From JAGXQV01 sp964505475 (lineage in GTDB: Bacteria > Pseudomonadota > Gammaproteobacteria > Burkholderiales > Sulfuricellaceae), in contig CAZDIJ010000003.1 of the NCBI GenBank assembly GCA_964505475.1, positions 34,154-98,153 of the forward strand: a DNA stretch of 64,000 nt. Direction: 5' to 3'. Below the pieces are notes generated by a model. That model ran no database searches, was not told where the DNA came from, and saw only the letters and a program-made list of their open reading frames with translations. Of the stretch, positions 16,094 through 23,864 are shown in pieces (positions within the stretch are counted from its first letter, which is position 1; each line of letters starts with the position of its first letter). A program made the position numbers and the translations under genes.

Positions 16094-17332
16094 ATGCCTT
16101 TTTTTGCCTATAAGGGACGCAACTCCTACGGCGAAATGGTGCGTGGCGTGCTGGAGGGCGGCAGCAGCGGCGCGGTGGCCGATCAGTTGTTCAATACCGG
16201 CGTCACGCCCGTCGAAATCGTGGCGACCCGCAAACCGGCTGCGACAGGCGAGGCCGGGTGGTCGGACAGGCTGAAAGAGGGCAAGGTCGGCGATGTCGAT
16301 GTGATGATGTTCAGCCGCCAGATGTACACCCTGCTCAAGGCGGGCGTGCCTATTCTGCGCGCGCTTTCTGGGTTGCGCGAGTCGGCGCAGAGCTTGGCGT
16401 TCAGGCGGGTGCTCGCCGACATCCGCGAAAGCCTGGATACCGGCCGCGAATTGTCGGTGGCGTTGCGCCGCCATCCCAAGGTGTTTTCTCCTTTCTACGT
16501 GAGCATGGTGCGGGTGGGCGAAGCCACCGGCATGCTCGAGGATGTCTTCCTGCGGCTGTTCTATTATTTGGAGTTCGAGAAGAACACCCGCGATCAGATC
16601 AAGTCCGCACTGCGTTATCCCTCGTTCGTTATCGTCGCCATCGTCATTGCCTTGGTGGTTATCAATCTGGTGGTAATTCCAGCATTCGCCAAGGTTTACG
16701 CCACGGTCAAGGTCGAATTGCCGTTGATGACGCGCATTCTGCTGGGGGTGTCCGATTTTATGGTGCATTACTGGCCTGCGATGCTGGTGGCGGTTATCGG
16801 CGCCTATATCGGCTTCAGGCTGTACATCAATACCGTCGGCGGCAAATACCGCTGGGACAAGAGCAAGCTGCGGCTTCCCCTGGCCGGCGGCATCATTCTG
16901 AAGGCCACCCTGGCGCGTTTCGCGCGCAGTTTCTCTCTTGCTTACAAAAGTGGCATCCCTATCGTTCAAGGGCTGAGCGTGGTGGCGCTGGTGGTGGACA
17001 ACGTCCATATCGGTAGCCGCATCGAGCAGATGCGCAATAGCGTCGAGCGCGGCGAGAGCATTTTGCGCACCGCCATCGCCACAGGCGTGTTTTCCCCCAT
17101 CGTGCTGCAAATGATCGCCGTCGGCGAGGAAACCGGCGAACTCGACAGCCTGATGCAGGAAGTCGCGGAGATGTACGAGCAGGAGGTCGAATACGACGTG
17201 AAGAAACTGAGCGACAAGATCGAGCCGGTTCTCATCATCGGGCTGGCGGTAATCGTGCTGGTGCTGGCGCTCGGCGTGTTCCTGCCGATATGGGAGCTGG
17301 GTAACGCGATGATGCATCGCAGCGGGGGTTAA
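16094..17332 (+). CDS. mshG: MshG/PilC/GspF-type inner-membrane platform protein
   Basis: 412-residue pilus/type II secretion platform protein. Two repeated GspF cytoplasmic domains are visible (about residues 70-190, with FSRQMYTLLKAGVPILRAL, and 272-395, with FARSFSLAYKSGIPIVQGL). Three hydrophobic segments lie near residues 175-200, 215-245 and 375-400. It follows the ATPase gene after a 247-base gap and ends three bases before the MshF-like gene. It anchors the ATPase and drives pilin extraction from the inner membrane. Confidence 0.88.
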   Translation: MPFFAYKGRNSYGEMVRGVLEGGSSGAVADQLFNTGVTPVEIVATRKPAATGEAGWSDRLKEGKVGDVDVMMFSRQMYTLLKAGVPILRALSGLRESAQSLAFRRVLADIRESLDTGRELSVALRRHPKVFSPFYVSMVRVGEATGMLEDVFLRLFYYLEFEKNTRDQIKSALRYPSFVIVAIVIALVVINLVVIPAFAKVYATVKVELPLMTRILLGVSDFMVHYWPAMLVAVIGAYIGFRLYINTVGGKYRWDKSKLRLPLAGGIILKATLARFARSFSLAYKSGIPIVQGLSVVALVVDNVHIGSRIEQMRNSVERGESILRTAIATGVFSPIVLQMIAVGEETGELDSLMQEVAEMYEQEVEYDVKKLSDKIEPVLIIGLAVIVLVLALGVFLPIWELGNAMMHRSGG

Positions 17333-17344
17333 GGCTTGGCGCGT

Positions 17345-17878
17345 ATGCATAACCGCCAGACTGGAGGCTCAAAGCTTTTCGAGTTTGTCTGGGTGGTGGT
17401 GTTGGTTGGCGTGTTGTCCATGGTGATGCTGGATTACATGCTGCGCTACATCGAAGTCGCAGAAAAGAGCGCCATGGAAAACACCGCCATGAATTTGCGT
17501 AGCGCTTTGCGCTTGCGTCTGGCGGAAGTGCTGGTGCGTAACGATGCAAAGGAGGCCATGCGGCTGGCGCGCGCCAACCCGATGGACTGGCTATATGAGG
17601 TGCCGTCGAATTACGCCGGAGAAATTAGCGATCCAGAGATGGATTCGATTGCGCGTGGCAAGTGGTACTGGAACCGGAGCAGTCGCGAATTGGTGTACTT
17701 GGTGGATAACGGGCGTGATTTTACTCCAGACGCTAAAGGGCTGAAACGGGTGCGCTACCGCGTGCATGCGGCATTTCTGGCTGCTGCGGTTAAAGAAAAT
17801 CGGCAGTTGTCCGTTAACGATCTTGTGGGAGAAATTTCTCTTGTTTTGGCAGAACCTTACAAGTGGGAGTTCAAGTGA
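17345..17878 (+). CDS. MshF-like single-pass membrane protein
   Basis: About 177 residues with one N-terminal hydrophobic segment (FEFVWVVVLVGVLSMVMLDYML) and a soluble periplasmic remainder containing MDWLYEVPSNYAGE and ARGKWYWNRSSRELVYLV. The position between the platform gene and pilins, size and topology match MshF, a poorly understood MSHA component; sequence similarity could not be tested. Start chosen at ATG 17345, with AAGG ten bases upstream; a TTG at 17336 is in frame. Confidence 0.65.
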   Translation: MHNRQTGGSKLFEFVWVVVLVGVLSMVMLDYMLRYIEVAEKSAMENTAMNLRSALRLRLAEVLVRNDAKEAMRLARANPMDWLYEVPSNYAGEISDPEMDSIARGKWYWNRSSRELVYLVDNGRDFTPDAKGLKRVRYRVHAAFLAAAVKENRQLSVNDLVGEISLVLAEPYKWEFK

Positions 17879-17996
17879 TGTAACTGGTTGCTTGTTGATG
17901 GCATTTCGGTTTCCGTGTTGGCGCGGAATGCGTGATGGCTGTGTGATTTGTGGTGGTGGTGGTAACTTTGAAGTACCTTTAAAAGGAGTAGTAATC

Positions 17997-18482
17997 ATGA
18001 AATCTCAATCAGGTTTTACCCTGATCGAAATGGTGGCGGTGATCATCATCCTCGCTATCATGGCGGCAACGGCGCTGCCGAGGTTCGCCAACCTGTCCAC
18101 CGAGGCGCGTTTGTCCAGCGTCAACGGCTTGGCGGGTGGCTTGCGTTCGGCGGTGGCCTTGACCAAGGCAAAATGGTTGGTGGCTAACAGTGCGAATTTG
18201 GCCACGGTGGATATGAATGGCCAGACTGTTGGGGTCATTTCCGCTGCAACGGCGAGTCCCATGTCGAGCACTGCCAATCTGGGTATCCCGCTTACCGATA
18301 GTACCTCAAATGGTATATTTCTTGCCTTGGATGCCTTTAGCGGCTATGAGAGTGGTAAGACTGCCACTGGTAGTTATGCTTTCTTTCCGACTGGAGTGGC
18401 GAGTTCGGCCGGCTGCTGGGCTGAATACGTTTCCAATACCGGTAACGTCGTAGTCAGCGCCACGGCCGCTACCTGCTCGTAA
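17997..18482 (+). CDS. Type IV (MSHA-type) pilin 1
   Basis: 161-residue prepilin. A short basic leader MKSQSG is followed by FTLIEMVAVIIILAIMAATALP, so the prepilin peptidase would cut after Gly6 and leave N-methyl-Phe with Glu at +5. The C-terminal half is rich in Ser, Thr and Ala. Two cysteines near the end (AGCWAEYV ... ATCS) likely form the pilin disulfide loop. AAAGGAG precedes the ATG. About 70 N-terminal residues are nearly identical to those of the second pilin gene downstream. Confidence 0.92.
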   Translation: MKSQSGFTLIEMVAVIIILAIMAATALPRFANLSTEARLSSVNGLAGGLRSAVALTKAKWLVANSANLATVDMNGQTVGVISAATASPMSSTANLGIPLTDSTSNGIFLALDAFSGYESGKTATGSYAFFPTGVASSAGCWAEYVSNTGNVVVSATAATCS

Positions 18483-18514
18483 TGGTGGCGTAATTGCAGT
18501 AATCATGCCGGACT

Positions 18515-18556
18515 GGAGCCAAGACGGGGAATACGATACCATCTCGCCTTGGCTCC
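18515..18556 (+). other. Inverted repeat between the two pilin genes
   Basis: GGAGCCAAG (18515-18523) and CTTGGCTCC (18548-18556) form a 9-bp stem with a long loop. No strong T-run follows (TTTACG). It could attenuate transcription between the pilin genes. Confidence 0.4.
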
Positions 18557-18601
18557 TTTACGTTTCATCGATATACACAATTATTCAGGATGGGGAAGTA
18601 G

Positions 18602-19078
18602 ATGAAAACATATCGACAATCCGGCTTTACCTTGATCGAAATGGTCGCGGTCATCATCATTTTGGCAATCATGGCGGCAACGGCCCTGCCGAGGTTTGTC
18701 AATTTGTCCCAGGAAGCCCGTCTGTCGTCGATCCAGGGGCTGGCCGGCGGTTTGCGTTCGGCAGCAGCGTTGGCCAAGTCACAATGGCTGGCAACGAATA
18801 GTGGCGCGCTTGGTACAGTTTCGATGGGAGCGGTTGTCGTTACTGTATTTAATTCGGCAACGGTAAATTCTACCGCCTCTATACTTGGTTTCCCGACAGC
18901 CGGCCCTACCGGGATTATCCTGGCTCTTGACAATACTACTGGCTATGATAGTTCAGTTGATCCAACCGGCTATGGGTGGCGTTTTTCCCCGGCAGGGGTC
19001 GCTACTTCGGCTACTTGCTACGCAGACTATATATCCGGTGTCGTATTCGTTTCAGCTACTGCGGTTGGTTGTGTTTGA
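18602..19078 (+). CDS. Type IV (MSHA-type) pilin 2
   Basis: 158-residue prepilin with leader MKTYRQSG and mature FTLIEMVAVIIILAIM, Glu at +5. The C-terminal loop cysteines (SATCYADYI ... AVGCV) match the position of those in pilin 1. It is a tandem paralogue: the first 70 residues are highly similar, the rest diverge in sequence but keep a common plan (GIxLALDxxxGYxS, FxPxGVAxSAxCxAxY). In MSHA loci the pair corresponds to mshB/mshA; which copy is the major subunit cannot be told. Confidence 0.92.
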   Translation: MKTYRQSGFTLIEMVAVIIILAIMAATALPRFVNLSQEARLSSIQGLAGGLRSAAALAKSQWLATNSGALGTVSMGAVVVTVFNSATVNSTASILGFPTAGPTGIILALDNTTGYDSSVDPTGYGWRFSPAGVATSATCYADYISGVVFVSATAVGCV

Positions 19079-19098
19079 TTTTTTTCGATAGGATACCG

Positions 19099-19317
19099 AT
19101 GGCGTTAATCAATTGTGCGGAATGCAGCAACAAGGTAAGCGAACTTGCCGACCGCTGTCCTCATTGCGGGGCACCGGTAGCGATGAGAAATCTGGTCGGG
19201 AGTACACCGGCCCAAACCATTATTAATATCATCACGATAATAGTGCTTATGCTTTTGGTGGCGATTTTGCTATACATAGGCATATATTTGCCGCTGCATC
19301 AAAAGGGCAGCCTGTGA
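19099..19317 (+). CDS. Small zinc-ribbon membrane protein
   Basis: 72-residue protein with an N-terminal zinc ribbon (NCAECSNKV ... DRCPHCGAP) and one C-terminal transmembrane segment (about residues 43-65). It resembles small zinc-ribbon-TM proteins of unknown function. The ATG is 20 bases after the second pilin stop, so it may be transcribed with the pilin genes. Confidence 0.7.
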   Translation: MALINCAECSNKVSELADRCPHCGAPVAMRNLVGSTPAQTIINIITIIVLMLLVAILLYIGIYLPLHQKGSL

Positions 19318-19334
19318 TTTCGTAGCGCACATCA

Positions 19335-19718
19335 ATGCCGATAGACCCTAAGTATCTGCCCTATTTTGAAAATGTCATCACCAAGGGTGAGCGGCAGGGT
19401 GAAAAAACGCTGACGCTGTGCTTCCATTGCGTCTCGTCGCGGCTGTTTACCTGGCAGCACCCCACCGGCTTCGGCGAGAAGGATTACCGGCCGATCGACG
19501 TGATCGACCTGGAGATCAAGGAAGAAAGCCGGAGGAACCAGACCAATCAGCGCATCGCCCGTATTTTCTGCCTGCATTTGAAGACCTTTATTCCGCAGGC
19601 CGAGTATCTGGACGAGTGCCGCTTCTTCATGACGCCTTCCCAGTACGATTACAAGAAGGCGGAAAAACTCAAGGCGGCAAATGTTGCCGTCGAGCGGGAA
19701 ACCGAATCCAACGGCTGA
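19335..19718 (+). CDS. Hypothetical protein, 127 aa
   Basis: I do not recognise this protein. It is soluble and charged, without signal peptide or transmembrane segment. It contains two isolated cysteines in CFHCVSSRL and a third in IFCLHLK. It follows the zinc-ribbon gene by 17 bases and ends convergent with thyA 19 bases away. Coding character and neighbour spacing support a real gene. Confidence 0.65.
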   Translation: MPIDPKYLPYFENVITKGERQGEKTLTLCFHCVSSRLFTWQHPTGFGEKDYRPIDVIDLEIKEESRRNQTNQRIARIFCLHLKTFIPQAEYLDECRFFMTPSQYDYKKAEKLKAANVAVERETESNG

Positions 19719-19737
19719 GCATTCGCATCGGTCGTTT

Positions 19738-20532
19738 CTAAACCGCTACCGGCGCCTTGATGGCCGGGTGCGGATCGTAGCCTTCCAGGCTGAAATCCTC
19801 GTATTTGAATGAGAAAATATCCCGCACCGCCGGGTTGATGGCCATTTTCGGCAGGGGGCGCGGCGCGCGCGACAGTTGTTCGCGGGTTTGCTCAAGGTGG
19901 TTGAGGTAGAGGTGGGCGTCGCCCAGCGTATGCACGAAATCCCCTGGTTGCAAATCGCAGACTTGCGCCACCATCAAGGTGAGCAGGGCGTAGGAGGCGA
20001 TGTTGAAGGGCACGCCGAGGAAGATGTCGGCGCTGCGCTGGTAGAGTTGGCAGGACAGTTTACCGCCGGCGACGTAGAACTGGAAAAAGGCATGGCAGGG
20101 CGGCAGCTTCATCTTGTCCACGTCGGCCGCGTTCCAGGCGGAAACGATCAGGCGCCGCGAGTCCGGGTTGCGCTTGATCTGCTCGATGACCTGGGCGACC
20201 TGGTCGATATGGCGCCCGTCCGGCGCCGGCCAGGAGCGCCACTGGTAGCCGTACACCGGGCCGAGGTCGCCGTTCGCGTCGGCCCACTCGTCCCAGATCG
20301 AGACGCCGTTTTCCTTGAGGTAGCGGATGTTGGTGTCGCCCTGGAGAAACCACAGCAGTTCGTGGATGATGGATTTCAGATGGCATTTCTTGGTGGTCAC
20401 CAGGGGAAAGCCTTCGGCGAGGCTGTAGCGCATCTGATAGCCGAACACGCTGAGGGTGCCGGTGCCGGTGCGGTCGTCCTTGCGGTGGCCGTGATCGAGT
20501 ACGTGCTGCATCAAATCCAGGTATTGGCGCAT
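19738..20532 (-). CDS. thyA: Thymidylate synthase
   Basis: 264 residues, the same length as the E. coli enzyme, converting dUMP to dTMP with methylene-tetrahydrofolate. The catalytic C146 lies in LPPCHAFFQFYV; the folate/dUMP motifs RTGTGTLSVFG, LLWFLQGDTN, CQLYQRSAD and FNIASYALLT are intact, and the C-terminus ends in the conserved hydrophobic KAPVAV. The start ATG is seven bases after the bpt stop. Confidence 0.97.
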   Translation of the reverse strand: MRQYLDLMQHVLDHGHRKDDRTGTGTLSVFGYQMRYSLAEGFPLVTTKKCHLKSIIHELLWFLQGDTNIRYLKENGVSIWDEWADANGDLGPVYGYQWRSWPAPDGRHIDQVAQVIEQIKRNPDSRRLIVSAWNAADVDKMKLPPCHAFFQFYVAGGKLSCQLYQRSADIFLGVPFNIASYALLTLMVAQVCDLQPGDFVHTLGDAHLYLNHLEQTREQLSRAPRPLPKMAINPAVRDIFSFKYEDFSLEGYDPHPAIKAPVAV

Positions 20533-20539
20533 AGTGGCT

Positions 20540-21289
20540 CTATGGGTGCGGTGGTGAATGGATGGGCTTGGGCAAGGGTTGCCAGCAATCCCCGATCAGC
20601 CCCTGCAAGGGCTGGAAGTTGACCTTATAGGACATTTTCGCGCTATTGGCAATCCAGTAGCCGAGGTATAGGTAGGGCAGCTCCAGGCTGCGGCACAAGG
20701 CGGCTTGCCAGAGGATGTTGTAGATGCCGAAGCCGGCCTGCGGCAGATCGGGGTCGTAAAAAGTGTAAACGGAGGATAGTCCGTCGGCGAGGATGTCGAT
20801 CACGCTGACCATGCACAGGGTTTCGCCGTCGCGGAATTCGATCAGTTGCGTGGCGACGTTGCTGGTCAGGAGGAAGCGCTGGTACTGTTCCTCGTCGTCC
20901 TGGTCCATGCCGCCGCCGCTGTGGCGCGTGGCCTGGTAACGGCGGTAGAGGGCATAGTGTTCGGCGTCGAAATGCAGTTCCGCCGGGCGTGCGCTCAGCC
21001 CGGCGAGGCGCTTCCAGGTGCGGCGCTGGGCGCGGGTGGAGGCGAAGGCGGCGGTATCCAGCCGCACCGGGACGCAGGCGTTGCAGCCCAGGCATTGCGG
21101 GCGATAGGTATACAGCCCGCTGCGGCGGAAACCGAGACGCACCAGTTGGCCGTAAACGTCGGCATCCACCCGTTCATTGGGCGCCGCCATCAGCGAGCGC
21201 GCCGTTTGTCCCGGCAGGTAGCTGCACGGATAGGGCGCCGTCAGGTAGAACTGCAAGGCATGGGAAGCCGGGTCATTCAGCAAGGTCAT
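20540..21289 (-). CDS. bpt: Aspartate/glutamate leucyltransferase (Bpt)
   Basis: 249-residue bacterial aminoacyl-tRNA protein transferase that adds Leu to N-terminal Asp/Glu of proteins for ClpS/ClpAP degradation. The N-terminal Cys-rich ATE motif is present (YPCSYLPGQTAR, CLGCNACVPVRL), as is the GNAT-type C-terminal half with YLGYWI and MSYK. Its start overlaps the end of aat by 17 bases, so the two N-degron transferases form one operon. Confidence 0.93.
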   Translation of the reverse strand: MTLLNDPASHALQFYLTAPYPCSYLPGQTARSLMAAPNERVDADVYGQLVRLGFRRSGLYTYRPQCLGCNACVPVRLDTAAFASTRAQRRTWKRLAGLSARPAELHFDAEHYALYRRYQATRHSGGGMDQDDEEQYQRFLLTSNVATQLIEFRDGETLCMVSVIDILADGLSSVYTFYDPDLPQAGFGIYNILWQAALCRSLELPYLYLGYWIANSAKMSYKVNFQPLQGLIGDCWQPLPKPIHSPPHP

Positions 21290-21971
21290 GGTCGAAGCGC
21301 CAGGGAAATGGGACGCCGGGCAGATCGACCAGCCCGGCCAGGCGTTGCGCGAATTCGCCGCGCGGTATTTCGCGCGCGCCCAGCGAAGCGAGGTGCGCGG
21401 TTTTCATCTGGCAGTCGATCATGGTGAAATTCCAGCGTTCCAGTTGCCGCGCCAAGTGCACGAAAGCGATTTTCGAGGCATCTCCGGCGCGGCTGAACAT
21501 CGACTCGCCGTAAAACATCCGTCCCAGCGCCACGCCGTACAGTCCCCCCGCCAATTCGCCGTCGATCCAGGTTTCCACCGAATGGGCAAGGCCGAGCCGG
21601 TGCAGTCCGGTGTAGGCGGCGATCACCGCGGGGGTGATCCAGGTGCCGTCTTGACCGTCGCGCGGCGCGGCGCAGGCTTTCATGACGGCCTGGAAATCGC
21701 TGTCGCCGCGGATTTCATAACGGCGGTTGCGCAAAGCCTTGCGCAGCGAACGGGATACCTTGAGTTCGGCGGGAAACAGCACCATGCGCGGGTCGGGACT
21801 CCACCACAGCACCGGGTCTCCCTCGCTGTACCAGGGGAATATCCCCAGCCGGTAGGCTTCGGTCAGGCGCCGCGCCGATAGGCCGCCGCCCGCCGCCAGC
21901 AGTCCGTTCGGTTCGCGCAGCGCCGCCGCCAGGGGCGGAAACGGCGCGCCGTTTTCCAGCCAGGGGATCAC
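21273..21971 (-). CDS. aat: Leucyl/phenylalanyl-tRNA-protein transferase
   Basis: 232-residue enzyme adding Leu or Phe to N-terminal Arg/Lys, the primary bacterial N-degron. Family motifs FPWYSEGDPVLWWSPDPRMVLFP, GTWITPAV and GGLYGVALGRMFYGESMFS are all present. Its start overlaps the stop of the DUF302 gene and its end overlaps bpt, giving a tightly packed minus-strand operon. Confidence 0.96.
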   Translation of the reverse strand: MIPWLENGAPFPPLAAALREPNGLLAAGGGLSARRLTEAYRLGIFPWYSEGDPVLWWSPDPRMVLFPAELKVSRSLRKALRNRRYEIRGDSDFQAVMKACAAPRDGQDGTWITPAVIAAYTGLHRLGLAHSVETWIDGELAGGLYGVALGRMFYGESMFSRAGDASKIAFVHLARQLERWNFTMIDCQMKTAHLASLGAREIPRGEFAQRLAGLVDLPGVPFPWRFDHDLAE

Positions 21972-22360
21972 GCGGCGAGGCTGTCCTTGACTCTTTGCAG
22001 GCGCGCCATGACTTCCTCCGCCAATTCAGCGACGCCTTCCTTTTTCACCAGTTGGGTGAGCATCACCACCGGGTCGATGAAGGCCACTGTGATCTTGCCG
22101 TCGGCCTCCTCGCGCACCACCACGTTGCACGGCAGCAGCAGGCCGATGTCCGGGTCGGCTTCCAGCGCCCGGTGCGCCAGCGGTGGGTTGCAGGCGCCGA
22201 GGATGCGGTAGGGGCGGCCATCGACGTTGAGCTTGGCCTTCAGGGTGGCTTTCACGTCGATGTCGGTGAGGACGCCGAATCCTTCCTTTTTCAGGGCTTC
22301 GACGGTTTTTTCCACGGCGCTGTCGAAGGGGACGTTCAATTGAGTGCTGAATCCGTACAT
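21968..22360 (-). CDS. DUF302-family protein
   Basis: 130-residue soluble protein of the DUF302 family (MYGFSTQLNVPFDSAVEKTVEALKKEGFGVLTDIDVKATL; ILGACNPPLAHRAL; GLLLPCNVVV). No signal peptide is visible. Function is unknown. A conserved cysteine in each of the motifs ACNPP and LPCNVVV is typical. The stop overlaps the aat start by four bases. Confidence 0.85.
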   Translation of the reverse strand: MYGFSTQLNVPFDSAVEKTVEALKKEGFGVLTDIDVKATLKAKLNVDGRPYRILGACNPPLAHRALEADPDIGLLLPCNVVVREEADGKITVAFIDPVVMLTQLVKKEGVAELAEEVMARLQRVKDSLAA

Positions 22361-22388
22361 CGGTTATTTCCTTTTCGTTGAGATGCCG

Positions 22389-22829
22389 TCAGGCATCGGT
22401 TTCGATTTCATGGCGTTCCGTCACCGCCTCGTCGTAGGGGGTGTGCGGATGTTCGAAGAGGGGGAGCTGCTGTTCCGAACCATCCGGCTGCGCGCCTGCC
22501 GGCGGTGCGGATTCGCCGAGCAGCGGCACAAGCAGGAAGTTCCTGATGTCCAGCCATTTTACCTCGCCGTGCGGCAGCGAGACGAATAGCCGTTCCGCGG
22601 CTTCCTGGGTGAGCATTTCCTCCCTGCCGGTTTCCAGCACGAACATCGCACATTCGTACAGTCCGCCGTGCTGGTCGAGGATCTGCCGGCGGTCGTGCAG
22701 GGTCAGCAAGGCATTGTGCAGCCCCAGCTTGGTCGCCGGATGGAGCGAATAATCCAGCCAATGCGGTTCGCCGTCCGGCAGGTGGTGATCCGGCAACAGG
22801 GATGACCAATAGCGGATGGCGAATTTCAT
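22389..22829 (-). CDS. Hypothetical cytoplasmic protein, 146 aa
   Basis: Starts MKFAIRYWSSLLPDHHLPDG. It is soluble, has a mildly acidic C-terminal third, and has no motif that I recognise. It is the last gene of the metal-efflux gene run, 17 bases after the Met/Cys-rich protein gene, but nothing in its sequence (no His, Met or Cys clusters) ties it to metals. The longer open frame upstream is the antisense-phase shadow of the neighbouring gene, so the internal ATG was chosen. Confidence 0.6.
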   Translation of the reverse strand: MKFAIRYWSSLLPDHHLPDGEPHWLDYSLHPATKLGLHNALLTLHDRRQILDQHGGLYECAMFVLETGREEMLTQEAAERLFVSLPHGEVKWLDIRNFLLVPLLGESAPPAGAQPDGSEQQLPLFEHPHTPYDEAVTERHEIETDA

Positions 22830-22846
22830 CGAATATGGCAGGGAGG

Positions 22847-23404
22847 TTATTTTGTCGGCTGCATCTGGCGCTGATGCTCCAGCATATTTTCCATCATCGT
22901 CTGCATCATGTCCATGCGTTGCTCCATCATGCCGGACATGCCGCCGCCCATCGCGCCGCCCTGGGGCATCATGCCCATGCCGGCGCCGCGTGCGCATTGG
23001 TTACCCATGCCGCCGGGCTTGCCGCCCGCCTGGGCGCAATGCTGCTTGCAGCAGCAAGGCATGCCGCCGCCCATGCCGCTGCTGCGCAGGGATTGCATCG
23101 CTTCCTGCATCGACTGGAAATGTTCCTGCATCAGTTTTTGCCGCTCGGACGGATCGCTGGTCTGGCGAATGGCGGCCATCTGCTCTTGCATTTTCTTCAT
23201 CAGATCGGGCGGCATGGCGCCGCCCATCATGCCCATGCCGCCGCCCATTCCCATCTTGGGGCAGGCCGCGGCGGTTTCCGGCGCCAGTTTGTCCATTTTT
23301 GCGGCGGGCGCTTTCTTGGCCGGCGCGGGAGCATCGGCGGCGCTGGCGTAGGGGGCGGCGGCGGTAAGCAGCAGGGCGGCGGTGAATGCGATCAGTTTTT
23401 TCAT
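22847..23404 (-). CDS. Met/Cys-rich periplasmic protein of the metal-efflux cluster
   Basis: 185 residues with a signal peptide (about 1-22, ending ASA). The mature protein is extremely Met- and Gly-rich (KMGMGGGMGMMGGAMPP; MGMMPQGGAMGGGMSGMMEQRMDMMQTMMENM). It contains a cysteine cluster PCCCKQHC and about six Cys in all, plus a helical DPSERQKLMQEHFQSMQEAM. Met runs suit Cu(I)/Ag(I) binding. With the RND efflux genes next door a metal-chaperone or buffer role is likely, though this is inference from composition. Confidence 0.7.
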   Translation of the reverse strand: MKKLIAFTAALLLTAAAPYASAADAPAPAKKAPAAKMDKLAPETAAACPKMGMGGGMGMMGGAMPPDLMKKMQEQMAAIRQTSDPSERQKLMQEHFQSMQEAMQSLRSSGMGGGMPCCCKQHCAQAGGKPGGMGNQCARGAGMGMMPQGGAMGGGMSGMMEQRMDMMQTMMENMLEHQRQMQPTK

Positions 23405-23422
23405 GGCGAGGTCTCCTGGGGG

Positions 23423-23842
23423 TTAATGTTGGTGTTCGGCGGCGCTTTTTTGCCGGGGGGTGAAGCGCGCCTGCTCGGAAGCCTTGCCGGGCAGGGCGAT
23501 GGATACTACGACTTTCATGTCCGGCGCAAGTTCAAATTGGCCGGCTCCCTTCAGCGTGTTGCCGCCCGCCGGCAGCAGCTTGACCGTCGCCTTTTTCTTG
23601 CCCGCCAGCACGGTCGCCGTGCCGCTGGCGCCCTGGGACGGGACATCGGTGCTGGCGTGGTCGGTCAGGTAAACGGTGAGTTCGTTGGCCTTGGCCACAA
23701 GCTCGAAATGGTAGGCGCCGGCCATGCGCATCTGGCCGCCGTGCGGGGTGGGCTGGCTGTCGAGGTATTCGTCGCTGTGCCCGTGGGCAAGCGGGGCGGC
23801 GAACAGGGAAAGAACGAGGGGCAGGATTTTCAGGATTTTCAT
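23423..23842 (-). CDS. Small periplasmic protein sharing a domain with the CzcB N-terminus
   Basis: 139 residues: signal peptide (1-20, ending AHG), then a His-containing segment and a beta-rich domain with FELVAKANELTVYLTDHAS, and a His-rich end AAEHQH. The central domain aligns by eye with residues 46-118 of the adaptor encoded two genes upstream (LELVAELRGETLTLYLDRYAS). Start chosen at ATG 23842, preceded by AAGGAG. Its position between the RND pump and the Met-rich protein suggests a periplasmic metal-handling accessory. Confidence 0.7.
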   Translation of the reverse strand: MKILKILPLVLSLFAAPLAHGHSDEYLDSQPTPHGGQMRMAGAYHFELVAKANELTVYLTDHASTDVPSQGASGTATVLAGKKKATVKLLPAGGNTLKGAGQFELAPDMKVVVSIALPGKASEQARFTPRQKSAAEHQH

Positions 23843-23864
23843 GGCAGTCTCCTTGGTTGGGTCG

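Noticed and set aside
22830..22997. N-terminal extension of the 146-aa hypothetical protein
   Set aside because: The extension overlaps the coding end of the Met-rich gene in another frame and is His/Arg-rich shadow sequence; the internal ATG at 22829 is a better start.
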